Translations under genes and position numbers: made by a program
Assembly: GCF_000220395.1 (NCBI RefSeq)
Contig: NW_004086858.1
Coordinates: forward strand, 1-37,727
Length of the DNA stretch: 37,727 bases
Source: Ichthyophthirius multifiliis
Lineage: Eukaryota > Ciliophora > Oligohymenophorea > Hymenostomatida
Direction of reading: 5' to 3'
In this document: positions 1 to 13,100 of the stretch, piece after piece
How positions within the stretch are numbered: the stretch's first letter is position 1
Layout: each line of letters opens with the position of its first letter
Notes under the pieces: generated by a model
Seen by the model: only the letters and a program-made list of their open reading frames with translations
Database searches by the model: none
What the model was told of the DNA's origin: nothing

Positions 1-522
1 ATTTATTTTTCAATTAAAATAAAAATAAAAGTTAAAAATTTAAAAAACAATAAAAAAAATAAAATTAATATATATATATATAACAAATTTTAATATATAT
101 ATATAATAAATTAAAAAAAATAAATATATATATGTTTATTTATAAATATGGAAAAAAAATATATATAAATATATATAAATAAAAATATTTAAATAAATGT
201 AAATTTATATAAATGTATATATATATATATATATATATATAATTATTTATATATTAATATATACTTATGTATATTTTATATTTCAAATTATAATCTTATT
301 TTATATTTTAATTTAAAAAAATTAATATAATATTTTCTTATATAAATATTTATTATAATTATTAATTTTTATTATAGTTATTTCATTGTTTATTTATTAT
401 AAAATATATTAACAATATTACTAATTTTATTGTTAAATAAATTTATTAGTATTATTATTTATTTTATAAATATTATAAAAAGGAATTCAAATAAACTAAT
501 TTATTTTAATATTATCATAGAA
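1..522. other. AT-rich intergenic region upstream of the TPR gene
   Basis: This stretch is almost pure A and T, with several TA-rich runs, and I see no frame with coding character. It should contain the promoter and 5' leader of the gene starting at 523, but no individual element can be picked out. Confidence 0.6.
216..241. repeat. (TA)n microsatellite
   Basis: An uninterrupted TA dinucleotide run of about 13 units lies in the 5' intergenic DNA. Similar runs occur at 10371-10390 and inside long introns. Confidence 0.9.
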
Positions 523-3500
523 ATGGATTAAAATATATGTAATTTTACTTATTTTTTTAACATATCTGTAATTTAATTTTAAAGATTTAAATTAAAATGA
601 TATCAAAAGTTAAATTGATATTGATAAATTATATAATGAAGCCAAACAATTAACTCTTAATAAAGATTATTAATAATCAGTATATTTATTATTTATAAAA
701 TAAAAATGATCTAAATAAATAATACATATAAAAATATTTATTTTATTTTTATTTGAGTAAAGATAGAAATATTGCAAAATATATTTTAAATTGATGAAAA
801 AAGAATCGATGCCATTAATTTATATGCATATGTTAAAAAATTGATATTTTTAGAAAGTTCAATAGATTATTAAAATCAAAATTTAGAAAGCTTTAAACAA
901 ACATAATAATAATTTCTTTAAAATGCATTAGAAGTATTTTTTTAAAAAAATAAATAAAAAAATATTATTTTAAATATTTTAGTTAGATTAGAAAAATTAT
1001 TTAACTTTGTTTAATTTAGCAACGTTTTATTATGAATTTAATGAATTTAAAAAAGCCATTTATTATTATTAATAATTAATATAGTCCAATTATATAAATA
1101 TAAAAATTTATTTTAATTTAGCAATGTCATTTCAAGAAATTAATTAATATGATTAATCTGCTATTTATTTCGAAAAAGTATAAAAAAATGATAACAAATA
1201 TTTAATTTTTTCAAAGGTTTTATAAATAGATCGTTATTATTCAAAAGCTGTAATTAATTATAGTAATTTGTTAAAAAAATAATGCAAACATACACAAGCA
1301 AAATTACTACTGGACGAATATTTAAAATAGTCTCCTTTTGACGAAAAAGCAGCGAATAATTTAAACATAATTTTAGCAGAAAGAAAATAAGAAGAAAAAG
1401 CACAAAATAATTATTAAAAAATGTTAAGATAACCTAATCCTAATCCATGCACATTATATAATCATGCAATATTGCTTTTTAAGTTAGAAAAATATTAGTA
1501 ATCATTAGAAATATTTAAATAATTAACTGAAATATATTTAAATAATAATGGAGATTTAGTTAAAATGTCCTATTTTAATATTGCCTTGATTTATGAGTAT
1601 TTGAATTTTGATGAAAAAGCTATAAATACATATAAATATGTACTTTTAATTTATAAATTATTATATCATATTTATAAATTAGATATTAGAAAAAATTAAA
1701 ATTGATGAACAATCCAAAGAATTAATTTAAGAAAAAATTGAAAAACTAAGCAATCCTTAAATATCGGATAATAAACATTCAGAAATTTAAAATAATAATT
1801 ATGAATTTTTTTTTAATAAATAAAATAGTGTAAGATCAATATAAAATTAATAATAATATTATAAATATTCTTAATCTTCATAAACTAAACGATAAAAAAA
1901 AATGTATCTTGTAACCCCAAATTTTAATTAAAGAAAAAATGGGAATAATTTTATAATAAATAAAAATTATAATACTAATATTTTTTCTACTACTAAGATA
2001 TAGACATAAAATTCTATACATACAAACAATATAAATAAGTAAATAGATTAAAATTATATTGTAAAAATTAATGTTCCTTAAAAATATTATTTTTAATATA
2101 AAAATTAATCTTATTTTAATTAAGAAGAGTAAATCAAAAATTAAAATTTGAAAGAATTTATGAAAAACATGCAAAGTAAATGCAGTACAGATAAAATTAA
2201 AGATAGTAATAATGATTCAAATCAAGTTAGATTAAATTCAATCTAAGATTAATTTTATTTAACAAAATAAATATAGTAGGCTAAAACTGCTGGAGAGAAA
2301 AAAAAATTTTATTAAACATTTAATAAAAGTGAAGTTTAAAAAAAAAATTTAGAATTATTTTTCAATGGAAAACCCAAAAATTTGGTCGATAAAGATTCTC
2401 TTAAATAGTAAAAAAAATTATAGAAAAATATTAAAACAAGTGTAATTGAAAAAAAATAAGATTTAGGCGAATATTAAATAAATAAAAATTAATAACAATA
2501 AATTGGTTAGAAAAAGGAAATTAAATAATAAGATAATTTATAAATATAGATTTTATAACTTTAATAAATGTATAAATAGTAAGATGTGGAAATTAAAGAA
2601 ATTAAAAAAATATAAATAGAAAAAGAAGAAGAATTAAAAAAAGGGAAATTAAATTATATTAATAATAATAAGAACATGAAAAAAAAATGGAATTTTTAAA
2701 AGCTTAAGAATAAAAAATTATAGAATTATAAAGCTAATAAAAAAAATAGTTCGAAGTTTAATAAAAAGAATATAAAGAAATTCAATAAATTAAATAAATT
2801 TAAGAAAAAGAATATTAAAATATTAAATAATATGTATAATAATAATTAGAACTAATTTAATAGCAAAAGCAAGAAAACGAAAGTACCAATTAATAAACAA
2901 AAAAGATTTTAGAATTATAATAGCAATAATTAATTAAATAATAAGATTATAGAATTCATTAGAATTAAAATTAAAGTATTAAAAAAAAAAATACTTAAGA
3001 AAATATTAAGTAGGACGATACTATAAATTAAGCTAGAAAATCTATTTAAATATAAGAAAATTTAATTAAAGAAAATCAATAAAAATAATAAAACAATTAA
3101 ACTAATATTTAATAACAAGACCAAATATAAGATCAAAATATTAATAATAATATTTAAAATGTAAATAATTATTAAAATACCTAAAATAAATAAACTATAA
3201 AATTAAAATAAGAAGAAAATTAAAATGATAATATTTAAATGAAATATCAAAATATAGATACTATTAATAATAATTAAAAAAGTATCAATTAAGAAATTAT
3301 AAAATAAAATACTTAAGTATTTTTTTATTTTATATATTTAATTTATTTTAAATATTTATAACAAAGTAACCTCAATTGGAAATAAATAGTTAATCAAATA
3401 AAATATAAGAACAAGTTAAAAACGGCAATAAGGAATAATAGAATTTATAGATATAAAGTGATTTACAGAAATAAAAAAATTAGGAAATCGAAATACAAGA

Positions 3501-6500
3501 AAATGTATAATAATTAAAAAATAATGATAATATAAATAATATTACATTATAATAATAAATTTAAACTATTTAATAAGTATAAACAATAGATAAATAAAAA
3601 TTATAATAAAAAGAATTATAAAATTTAGAAAAAATAAATAAATTTTCTCCAAAATAGGTTAAAAATAACTAAAAAATATAAATTAATTAATAAAGTTAAT
3701 AGATAATAAATGACTCAATAAATTAATTAAGTTAAAGATCTAAAAAGTCATTAAAAGAAAAAATTTCCGACGATTAAAATAATTAATAGTTAATGGAAAA
3801 AAATAAATTACACGATAAAAACTAAAATTTAAAAAAAGAAAATTTAGATAAAGAATAAAAGAGTATAAAATCTGATAGAAAAAGTAGAAAATCTGAATTA
3901 AATATAACATAATTAAATGATTAAGAAAAATAATAAACTTACAACTAACTAGAATATTAAGCTAATAAAAGTTAAAATTAAATATAATTGGAAAAAGATT
4001 AAAAAGAAAATGAGAAAAAATAGGACTAAGAAAAATATTATTTAGACAAATAAAATTAAGAAAAATATGATTTAGATAAATAGAATTAAGAAAAATATGA
4101 TTTATAAAAATAAGATTAAGAAAAATATGATTTAGAAAAATAAAATTAATAAAAATAATTAATTCAAGATAAATCAAAATTAGAAAATTATAATTTAGAT
4201 TAAACAAATTCTAAAATACAAATTGAATAAAATAATAATAATTAAAATGTAAAAGAGGAATTATAAAATTAAGAAAAGTAAAATACAAAATAATAATATT
4301 TAGAAACAAAAGATTAAGAGGGATAAAATTAAGAAAAATAAGATAATGAAGAATCAAATTAACAAAAACATGATTAATTATAATAGAATGTGTAAAAATA
4401 AAGTTAAGAAACCGAAACTTTGTAATTATCAATATAAAAATCATTAATTTATGAAAAATAATAAAACTAAGAAAATAGTTTAAAATAATATATAAGTCAA
4501 ACTGAAATAGAATAATTAAGAAGTTTAAAATAATAATTAGAACTAAAATAAAATTAGAATATTGAATAATCTTAAAATTTAAAATTAGACAAGAATTAAG
4601 ATTAATAGTTAGATGATTAGTCAAATTAAAATAAACAAGAAAATAATAATAATAATAGATTTGAATTAGAGAATAATAAAAATGAAGAAATGAAAAATGT
4701 TGGACATTAAGATTAATAATTTAACTCCTTAATAGAATAAAATATAAATAATAAAAACAGTTTAAATTAAGAATAATAATAGGATTAAATAAGTTAAGTC
4801 AATAGCGAAAAATAAAACACTGAAAGTTAAAAAAATAATTCTAAAATTAAATTAAAAAGTAAAAAATAAATAAATGATTAAGAAAATAATAATTATGAAA
4901 ATTGGGATTAATAAAAATGCTTATAAGTTTTAAATGAAAATTCAAATAATTATTATGCTTTATATAGAATGTGTTATTTTTTTTTATAAAATAATGATAT
5001 TTAAAGTGCTAAATAGAATTTCCTTAAAGTTTAACAAATAAATGAAAAATTTCAATAAGATAAAGTATTTTTTTAAAAAAAATTATAAATAAATAAATAT
5101 TTTTATTTTTTTTATTTTTTTATGAATTATTTTTTTAAAAAAGATTAATTTAGGATTAGCTGAAATATTTGATTCATAAAAAGATTATGAATAAGCATTA
5201 TATTATTACAAAATAGTTTTCAAATGTACAAATTAGTAATAATATATATTATTAAAAATTGCAAGATGCTTTTCTAAAACGAAGCATATTTAGCATGCTA
5301 TTAAATCTTATGAAGAGGCTATATAATTTAATACGAAAAACTATTTAGCGTATTACAAATTAGGATCATTTTAAATTAAGAATGACTATCTCGATAATGG
5401 AATTGATAATTTATTAAAAGCATAATCTTTAAAATAATCTGACTTTAAAATATTTTATAAATTAGGAGAAGTAATATATTAATATTATGTTTATTAATAT
5501 TTTTATAGGGTTATTTATTATATGAAGGAGAAGAAAAAATAAATTTAGCAGTTGCAAATTTATTAAGTGCATTATAGTTTGGTTAAAAATTATAATTGCT
5601 TAATAGGATTGGCAAAAGCTTATGAAAAAAATAGGAAATTGATATTGCAATAAAATATGCGTAGTTAGCAATCACAAGCTTAAATGATAAATTTAATTCA
5701 AATTCTCATTATTTCCTAGGAATGCTATTTTTATAAAAAAAGACTTCAAAAAAGCTAATGATTAATTTTAAAATGTTTTAAGTAAAAAAAAAAAAAATTA
5801 ATAAAAAATAAATAAATAGAATTCGATCCTAATCATTTAAATTCATTAATAGAATATGCAACTACATAAAGCCTTTTATAAAATTATTAATAAGCATTAG
5901 TTTATTTTAAGTAAAATATAACAAAACTAAATACAAAATATAAGATTTTTATTTTTTTAGTAAAGCATTAGAAATTGATGATAAAAATCTAATTGTGAAC
6001 TTTCGCCTTGGAAAATTATTTTAATTTAAATTAAATAATATAGATTAAGCGATTTAATGTTATTAGAAAATAGTCCAACATTAACCAACTTATGCTAAAG
6101 CCTATTATTAATTAGGACTAGCTTATATAGAGAAAGAGGAATATAAAAAAGCTACAGAAGCATTCAAAGAGACATTAAAAATAAATCCTCGATTTAGCGG
6201 AGCTTTTAAAGCTATAGGATCAATATTTTATAAAAATAACAGTGAATAAATAGCTTTAAAATATTACTAAAAAGCTCTAGAATGTGATCAAAATGACATC
6301 GAGAGTAAAATCGGAATTGCAAACTGTTATTATTTGATAGAAAATTTCGACTTAGCAATATAATACTATAAAGAAATATTATAAATCGAATAAAATGAAG
6401 AAATAGAGTATAATTTAGGAAACTGCTATTACATGAAAAGTTAAATTGATAATGCAGTTATACATTATTAAAATTGCTTAAAAATAAACTTTTAGAAACC

Positions 6501-7009
6501 GGACTGTTTATATAATTTGGGAAATGTTTATTGTATTAAATAGGATTTTTATAAAGCACTTGAATGTTTTTTATAAACAATATAATATGATCCTGAAAAT
6601 TCGGCAGCGCTTTATAATTTGGCAAATACTTATTATTTATTGGATGATTATGAGTTGGCTTGTGATTATTTCGAAAAAGCTATTAAAATTGAACCTGGTA
6701 ATGTTTAGTGGAGAAATTATATTGGAGGATTATATTTAGAGAAATAGAAATTTGAATAGGCTTAAGATCATTTATAAAAAGCTCTATAAATTGAACCTAA
6801 CAATTAAGAAACTAATTTTAAAATTGCATAAATTTAATATAATTTGACTAATTATGATTAGGCTTTATAATTTTTGAATGTATCCATACTTATTATATAT
6901 ATTTTTTTTTATTTAAATTTAATAGAATGTTTTATAATAAAATTCAAATAATGAAGAAGCTATTGTATTGAAAGAATTAATATATAAATAATAACTAAAA
7001 AAAGAATGA
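523..7009 (+). CDS. Giant TPR protein with a Q/N-rich coiled central region
   Basis: Read with TAA/TAG as Gln, this gene gives about 1,990 residues from ATG 523 to TGA 7007-7009. Frame and splice-site matching place introns at 539-584, 680-762, 934-982, 1640-1682, 3317-3366, 5065-5143, 5471-5508, 5782-5819, 5911-5960 and 6880-6925. Residues up to about 310 form tetratricopeptide repeats (for example NLATFYYEFNEFKKAIYYY). A Q/N/K/E-rich, partly coiled-coil stretch runs to about residue 1365. At least twelve further TPRs follow, such as YNLGNVYCIKQDFYKALECF and YNLANTYYLLDDYELACDYF. TPR arrays are protein-interaction scaffolds; in ciliates such proteins are common in ciliary transport and regulation, but nothing here fixes the role. 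Single-base homopolymer corrections near 2641, 5588, 5630 and 5748 are needed, and both reading parity and TPR register support them. TPR identity is firm; function is unknown. Confidence 0.88.
4021..4140 (+). repeat. Four 30-bp tandem repeats coding a 10-residue unit
   Basis: Units start exactly at 4021, 4051, 4081 and 4111 and encode variants of QNQEKYDLDK within the low-complexity centre of the TPR protein. The unit length keeps frame. Partial copies continue to about 4160. Confidence 0.85.
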
Positions 7010-7186
7010 TTTTTTATATAAAAAATAATTTTATTATTATATAAACTTAAAAAAAAAACTAAAAAATAATAATATTAATATTTTTTATTATTATTTTTAT
7101 AATTTATAATTTTGTTAAAAAATAAATTTACTATTTTTTCTTTTTTTAAAAAAAAATATATAATTATTTGAAAAAAATATAAATAT
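7010..7186. other. Convergent 3' intergenic region
   Basis: This 177 bp gap separates the stop of the plus-strand TPR gene from the stop of the minus-strand cyclase gene. It is A/T homopolymer-rich and must hold both 3' ends. No specific signal is recognisable. Confidence 0.6.
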
Positions 7187-10100
7187 TCATTAATAATAAG
7201 CTTTTTTATTTATAAAATAACTCTAAATAATTTCAGTAGATTTTCCTTTGCTTTTAATCTAAACTTCTTTTGCCCAAACAATACTATAATTATGATTTTA
7301 TTCTTTTTCTATCCAATCTTTAGTAGATTAACTAATCATTACTTTTGCTGGTTCTCCACTGGACTCCATTTTGTTTGCAATTCTAATATCATTTCCATAT
7401 ACATCGTATCTAACTACATGTGTTCCTAAAATACCACCAATAATTTTTTTACCCTTTTATTAAAAATTTAAATAATATATAATATTATAAACTTTTTACT
7501 GTATGTATTCCTATTCTCATATTTAAAAAAGTGTAATCTTTTCTAACATGACTTATTGTTTCTATCATTTCTAATCCCATATTTACCACTATTTATTTTT
7601 TATATAATAAATAATATTTTAATTTACCATTTTTAGCTTCTTGTATTTTCTCTTCAGTAGTATTTTGTCTTTCAGCAACTACAAAGCTTAAAACTACATA
7701 GCAATCTCCTATAGTATAAAGTTTAAAAACTTTATTTTTTAAACATAATTTATCAAATCCTTCGAACAAATCTTTTAGCATTTTTAATACTTTTTTAGGA
7801 TTTTTTACTTTATCTGAAAATTCTGTAAAACCTTTAATATCGGCAAATAAAATTGTTACATCTTCAAATTCGTCTGTTAATTCTCTTTTGTTAAATTAGA
7901 AATCCTGATGTCTTAATTTATTTAAAGCCTTTATATTTTTAAAGTATAATATAATCAATTTAAATAAATATAATTATATATTTACTATTGCAGGAAGTAA
8001 TTAGTTAACAAGTCCTTACATTTTATCTTTCTTTTTGTTAATTTTAGATGTAAAGTTATAATTTTTATGAATGTCTTTCAAATAAATATAAGTCTTCTAA
8101 ATAATAACAATTATAAAAGTCCAAAAGAAGAAAAAATTAGGTACAGTTAGGACTTCAAGTAATAAAAATATAAATAGCATACTAATAATAAAAGCATATA
8201 TCAGCACATCAATAAAAGTAAATATTCTATTTCATTTTTATAAAAAAAAATGTAAATATATTTTTACAAATAATATATAAATATTTACACTATATAAGAA
8301 TATGTCATGTATATAATTAAAGCTTCAATAATTTAAATAGTTAAAAAATTGCTTTGGTAACCGTAACAGAAATAACCTTATAATAAAGAAGGCATACATC
8401 CAGATATTAATATAATTTGAATTAAATATTTCCATTTTTTATCAGAAAAAGCTGCATTTAGCAAAAACAAAGTAACAATAAATCCTAAAGTTTGAATTCC
8501 TCTTAATATAAAAATAACATTAGAATATTCAAACGCAGATCTGACTGTAATTAAAAACATTGTACTTATTAAATACAATAGAATTAGTAATAAAATCATA
8601 ATTTTATTTCCTGACAAACTATCTTTCTTAATCTAATTTTAGAAATGGTAAATAGTCTCTTTAGAAACACTTTTGTTTAAAATTAAAAATGCGTTTGTTT
8701 TAAGATCTTCCTAATCGAGTTTCATATCATCTTCGAATTCTGAAAATTCGCTTTCTAATTCATTTTAATCATCATACAAATTAGCTTATCCAGCTTAATT
8801 AATCTATTGTTATTAATGATTAGCTAAAATAATTTTTTATAAAGATTTCTAACTATTTTAAGTCAAATTTTTTCTCCCTTTTAGTACATTTATGACATTA
8901 TTTTACTTATCATTTTCTTTAAATTATATATTTCCTGAACTATTCTATTTACTTTAATTAATTCCTTCTTTATCTTTCTGGCTATGCAAGATTTTGAGTA
9001 TTCCTTAAAATTTTTTGTAAGTGTTTAAATCTCCTATTTCATATGCCGTCATCACATCTTTTCCTTTTGGTTAAAAAGTGATCGGCCTAAAAGAATGTTT
9101 CATGCTTTTGACCTCTTCCTTTATTTTTTCTGAAATTAAAATTTTTCCATAAGAACATTAAGTACATATTCTTGATGTAGTATTTATTGTATCTCCTATT
9201 AATGAAAATTAAGGTTTTGGATTTCCGATTACACCGGCCATAACTTCTCCTTTATTGATTCCGATTTTTAATTATATTGATTCTTATTATTTGCCCCATT
9301 TTTAATTTGAAGCATGTTCAATCATTTCTTTGGCCATGGAGACTAATCTTTCACCTTTTCCTCTCTATTTTATTTATTCAGACACATTTAATTCACATTC
9401 TTTTATCCCAGTAGCCGCCATATATGTTTTACCGACTGTCTCGATTTTTTAAGCACCGTATTTTTCACATATAAGGTCGAAATTTCTAAAAAGTTCATCT
9501 AATATTACCACTACATTGTTTTGTTCTTCCTCTACAATGTCATCAAAATAGCAAATATCAGCAAACAAAATGGCAACTTCATCTTAATCATCTGCCATTT
9601 CGAATTTGCCTGTGTTTAATTTGTTTTAGACGAACTCTGGCACTAGAATCGAAAGTATTGCGTCGTTTTATTTTTTGGTATTTTTAATATCTTGTTAAGC
9701 TATAAAATATTTCCTTTTTTAACTTTCGTTTTGGTATACTACATACATAGAAAGTAAAAAAACGTAAGAAATCATAATAAAAAAAGAAGCTATTGTAAAA
9801 AAATTGTAAAGTTCTTAAGAATCCCCTTCTATTTTATGTCTTTTTTGATCATAATATATGTAAATTATTCGAATCATGTAACTCAAAACGTCCAAAAAAT
9901 TCAAAAGAAGTACCTAATAAATATTTAATCCGAAATTATAAGTCAAAATACTTGTAGATATAACTGTGGTCATAGAAATATTAAAATTCGATTCGACCCA
10001 ATCTAGTACTATTTTGAATGCAACTGCTATAAAGAGTAAGTTAAAAACTAATTTGTATTAATAATCTTAAAATTTTTAAAGAAAAACTAGTAAAGATGCC

Positions 10101-13100
10101 AAAAAGAAAAAAACAGTAAATCCTGCACGAAGAAAACATCTAAGTTAGTATAGGTTTTTATCTGTTATACTGTCTATTATAACGTATATTATTAGAATGA
10201 ATACTACTAATAATTATATTAGGCGATAGTTTTGGTAATTTTATGTAATCCGTTCATATTTATATTTGGTTTCAAGTTTATTATCATTAAATGTAAGGGA
10301 AAAAGAGTTCATTTTTAAATGAATTAGGTCTGATTCGCATGCAGTTACCACTTTTTTACATTTATTTGAAATATATATATATATATATATTTTTAAATTA
10401 TTACTATCTAAAACAGATTGTTCTATTGTGCTTGAACTTGTAAATATTTTTTAAACTAAAATACCTAAATCAATTATTTTTTTTAATACTTTATTCCAAA
10501 ATAATATTATTATTATAATCTTTCCAAGAAACTATATATTTTAAAATAAAAATAAAATTAATATAAAAATATATATATATTATTTAACTTTTTTATTATT
10601 AAATTTTAGATGCATTAAGTAAATAAGAATTTGGTTATAAAATTTCCAAAACAAAAACATTTATAAAATGCGTGATAACAAGACACACAATAACATTATA
10701 AATAATACAATAAACAGTTTCTTATCTTTTAAAGATTTCTTCCGTAATAATTACCCAATTCCAATTAGAAAAATTATCATTACCGTTTGCAAAAATAAAA
10801 ATTATTATAAAGGCTAAGCAAAATACCTAACCCGTCCACACAGCCTTCACTTTATGACTCTATGCAGTAAGAATTGCTTTAAAATTGAATACTAACAAAA
10901 CACTATAAATAATAACTAAAGAAATCATTCCTAAATCAGAAGTATAGCCATCAATACTTAAAGACCTTGAAACAATATATATAGACACATAATAGATTAG
11001 AGTACCTTATAAAATACCTTCCAATATACTTTAAAGTATAAAATTTGAAAAAACTCTTTATTTTTCAACCTATCCTGAAATATATAATGAAGGGAAAATT
11101 TATAGGACTGTTTTTTGGAAAGGTATGTCATAAATTCCATATAAAAAAATAGTTCCTAAATTTAAAATAAAGTCATATAAAAATACCCACATAGAATCAA
11201 ATAAAGAACTTCCTAAAAACAAAGAATACCAATTAAAATAAAATAAAGAAATTCCAAAAAGCAAACTTTTATAAAACATAAAGTATATCAAAAGCTAAAT
11301 TCTAAAAAAATAATTTAAACCGTCAACTAAAATTAGATTCTTTAAATATCCCACATCAGATAATTATATATCTCCACCATTACTAATAACTTAAAATTGT
11401 TGATTTTTTCCCCCGTTTTCACTTTAGATGGTTTAAGTTTAAATTAGTTCGATTGAGATATCAGCCATTTTCATCATTTCAGTATCTTTGTAACCTTAAC
11501 CAATTGAACATACAGTAGGGTTAAAAAGCATTCCTCGTTTTATTATTTTTACTAGTTGTCCTTTTATTTAAGATTCGATGTTATATCCGATTACTATTCG
11601 ACAAAATTAAAGGATAAATGTGAAATGCTGCATTAGTGTTTTGTCTTGGTTTATCCAAAAAATACTTTTTCCGTTTAAATGTAATTAATATTATTAAAAA
11701 CGCATTTCAGTTAAAATTGTGTCTTGTAAAGTCTTTGAAATTTTTTATTTTAATTGATCAGTTTCATTAATTTTATTTTGTGAGTAACTTTTCGCTTATT
11801 TTGTGTTTCTCTTGCTTTCTTAAACTTAGAATGTTTAATTTAATTCATTTAATATTTAGCGGACTTAATTCCATACTTATTCTAAATTATCTTCTGTTAT
11901 TAAAAAATATTGTTTATTTGATTATTTTCCAAATCCATTTAATACTTTTAGATTTCTAAATTAATTTTTATTTTATTTTTTATTAATTTTATATATGTAT
12001 ATTATTTTTTTATAATTTTTATATATTTATTTTTTAATATTTACATCGCTGTATTTAAAGTTTATTCTTAATTTTCATTTGAAAGCAAATAAAGATTGAA
12101 GTTAGATTAATTTATTAAATCAAATAAAGGTAAAATATCTTTATTAATACACTATTAAAATCCTAGCATTCCAACAAATTGTAAATCAACTTCATATTCT
12201 AAACCTAATTATTTTAATTCTTCCTCTTATACTTAAGGATTACTTTATATATGCCTATAAGTCTCTATATATTTATCAGCTTAAGCCTATGTAAGTTATT
12301 TTTTTGTAAATACAATAGGTTAAATTCCTTAATTTTTAAAGCTTTAAACTAAAAAGTCAAAATGCGGGTATTCATTTATACTAATTTACATTTTGGAACG
12401 AATTTAATTTGGATCTCCCTTACAATATAAAAAATATTTTTATTTTTAATTTTAGATGGTTTAAACAACAACAGAAAATGTTTTTTTATCTCCTCTTTCA
12501 TAATTAAACATTTTTTCATTAATTTAAATTAATTTTTTTTTCTAATTTTTGATAAATTTTTTTATTTATTATTTTTTTTACTCCAAAAAATATATAGCTT
12601 TTATTTTTTTAAGAAAACAAATTGAATCCAGATTAACTTGCAAATTATAGTAGAGAATTTTCTGTTTATAATATTGAATTGTCTATTAATTCTAAATTAT
12701 CAAGTTTATAATGTTCAATATGATTGCATATGAGGGATGTTATTATTAATTATTACAAATCTTTTTTTATATAGTTTTCTTCTTGCATTTACTGCATACT
12801 TTTTATATAGTCTTAAGTTTAACAAGTATTCATGTGTTTATATTCAATAAATTTTTATTATTCTTTATGATTTTAGTTTTATTTAATATTTTTTAAGTTT
12901 AATTTTAAAGAGATTTTATTTGAATTATCAATTAAATTATAATCATGTTAAGTACTTGCAGTTTCTATATCGAAGTTTTTCTTTTCTGTGTTATTATTTT
13001 CGCTAGTAAAATATGTAAATTTTTAGTTTTCGAAATTTTCTTATGTGAATATATTTTGATGTTGATGTTTATTTTAAGAACCTTTTTTATTTAAATAAAA

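Noticed and set aside
1878-4624. Minus-strand ORFs rich in Ile, Leu, Phe and Asn
   Set aside because: They are antisense to the TPR gene; the composition is simply the complement of Gln/Asn/Lys codons.
5782-5819. Apparent frame break in an A13 run of the TPR gene
   Set aside because: A 38-nt GT...TAG intron explains it exactly and keeps the TPR register (FQNVL to FDPNHLNSL).
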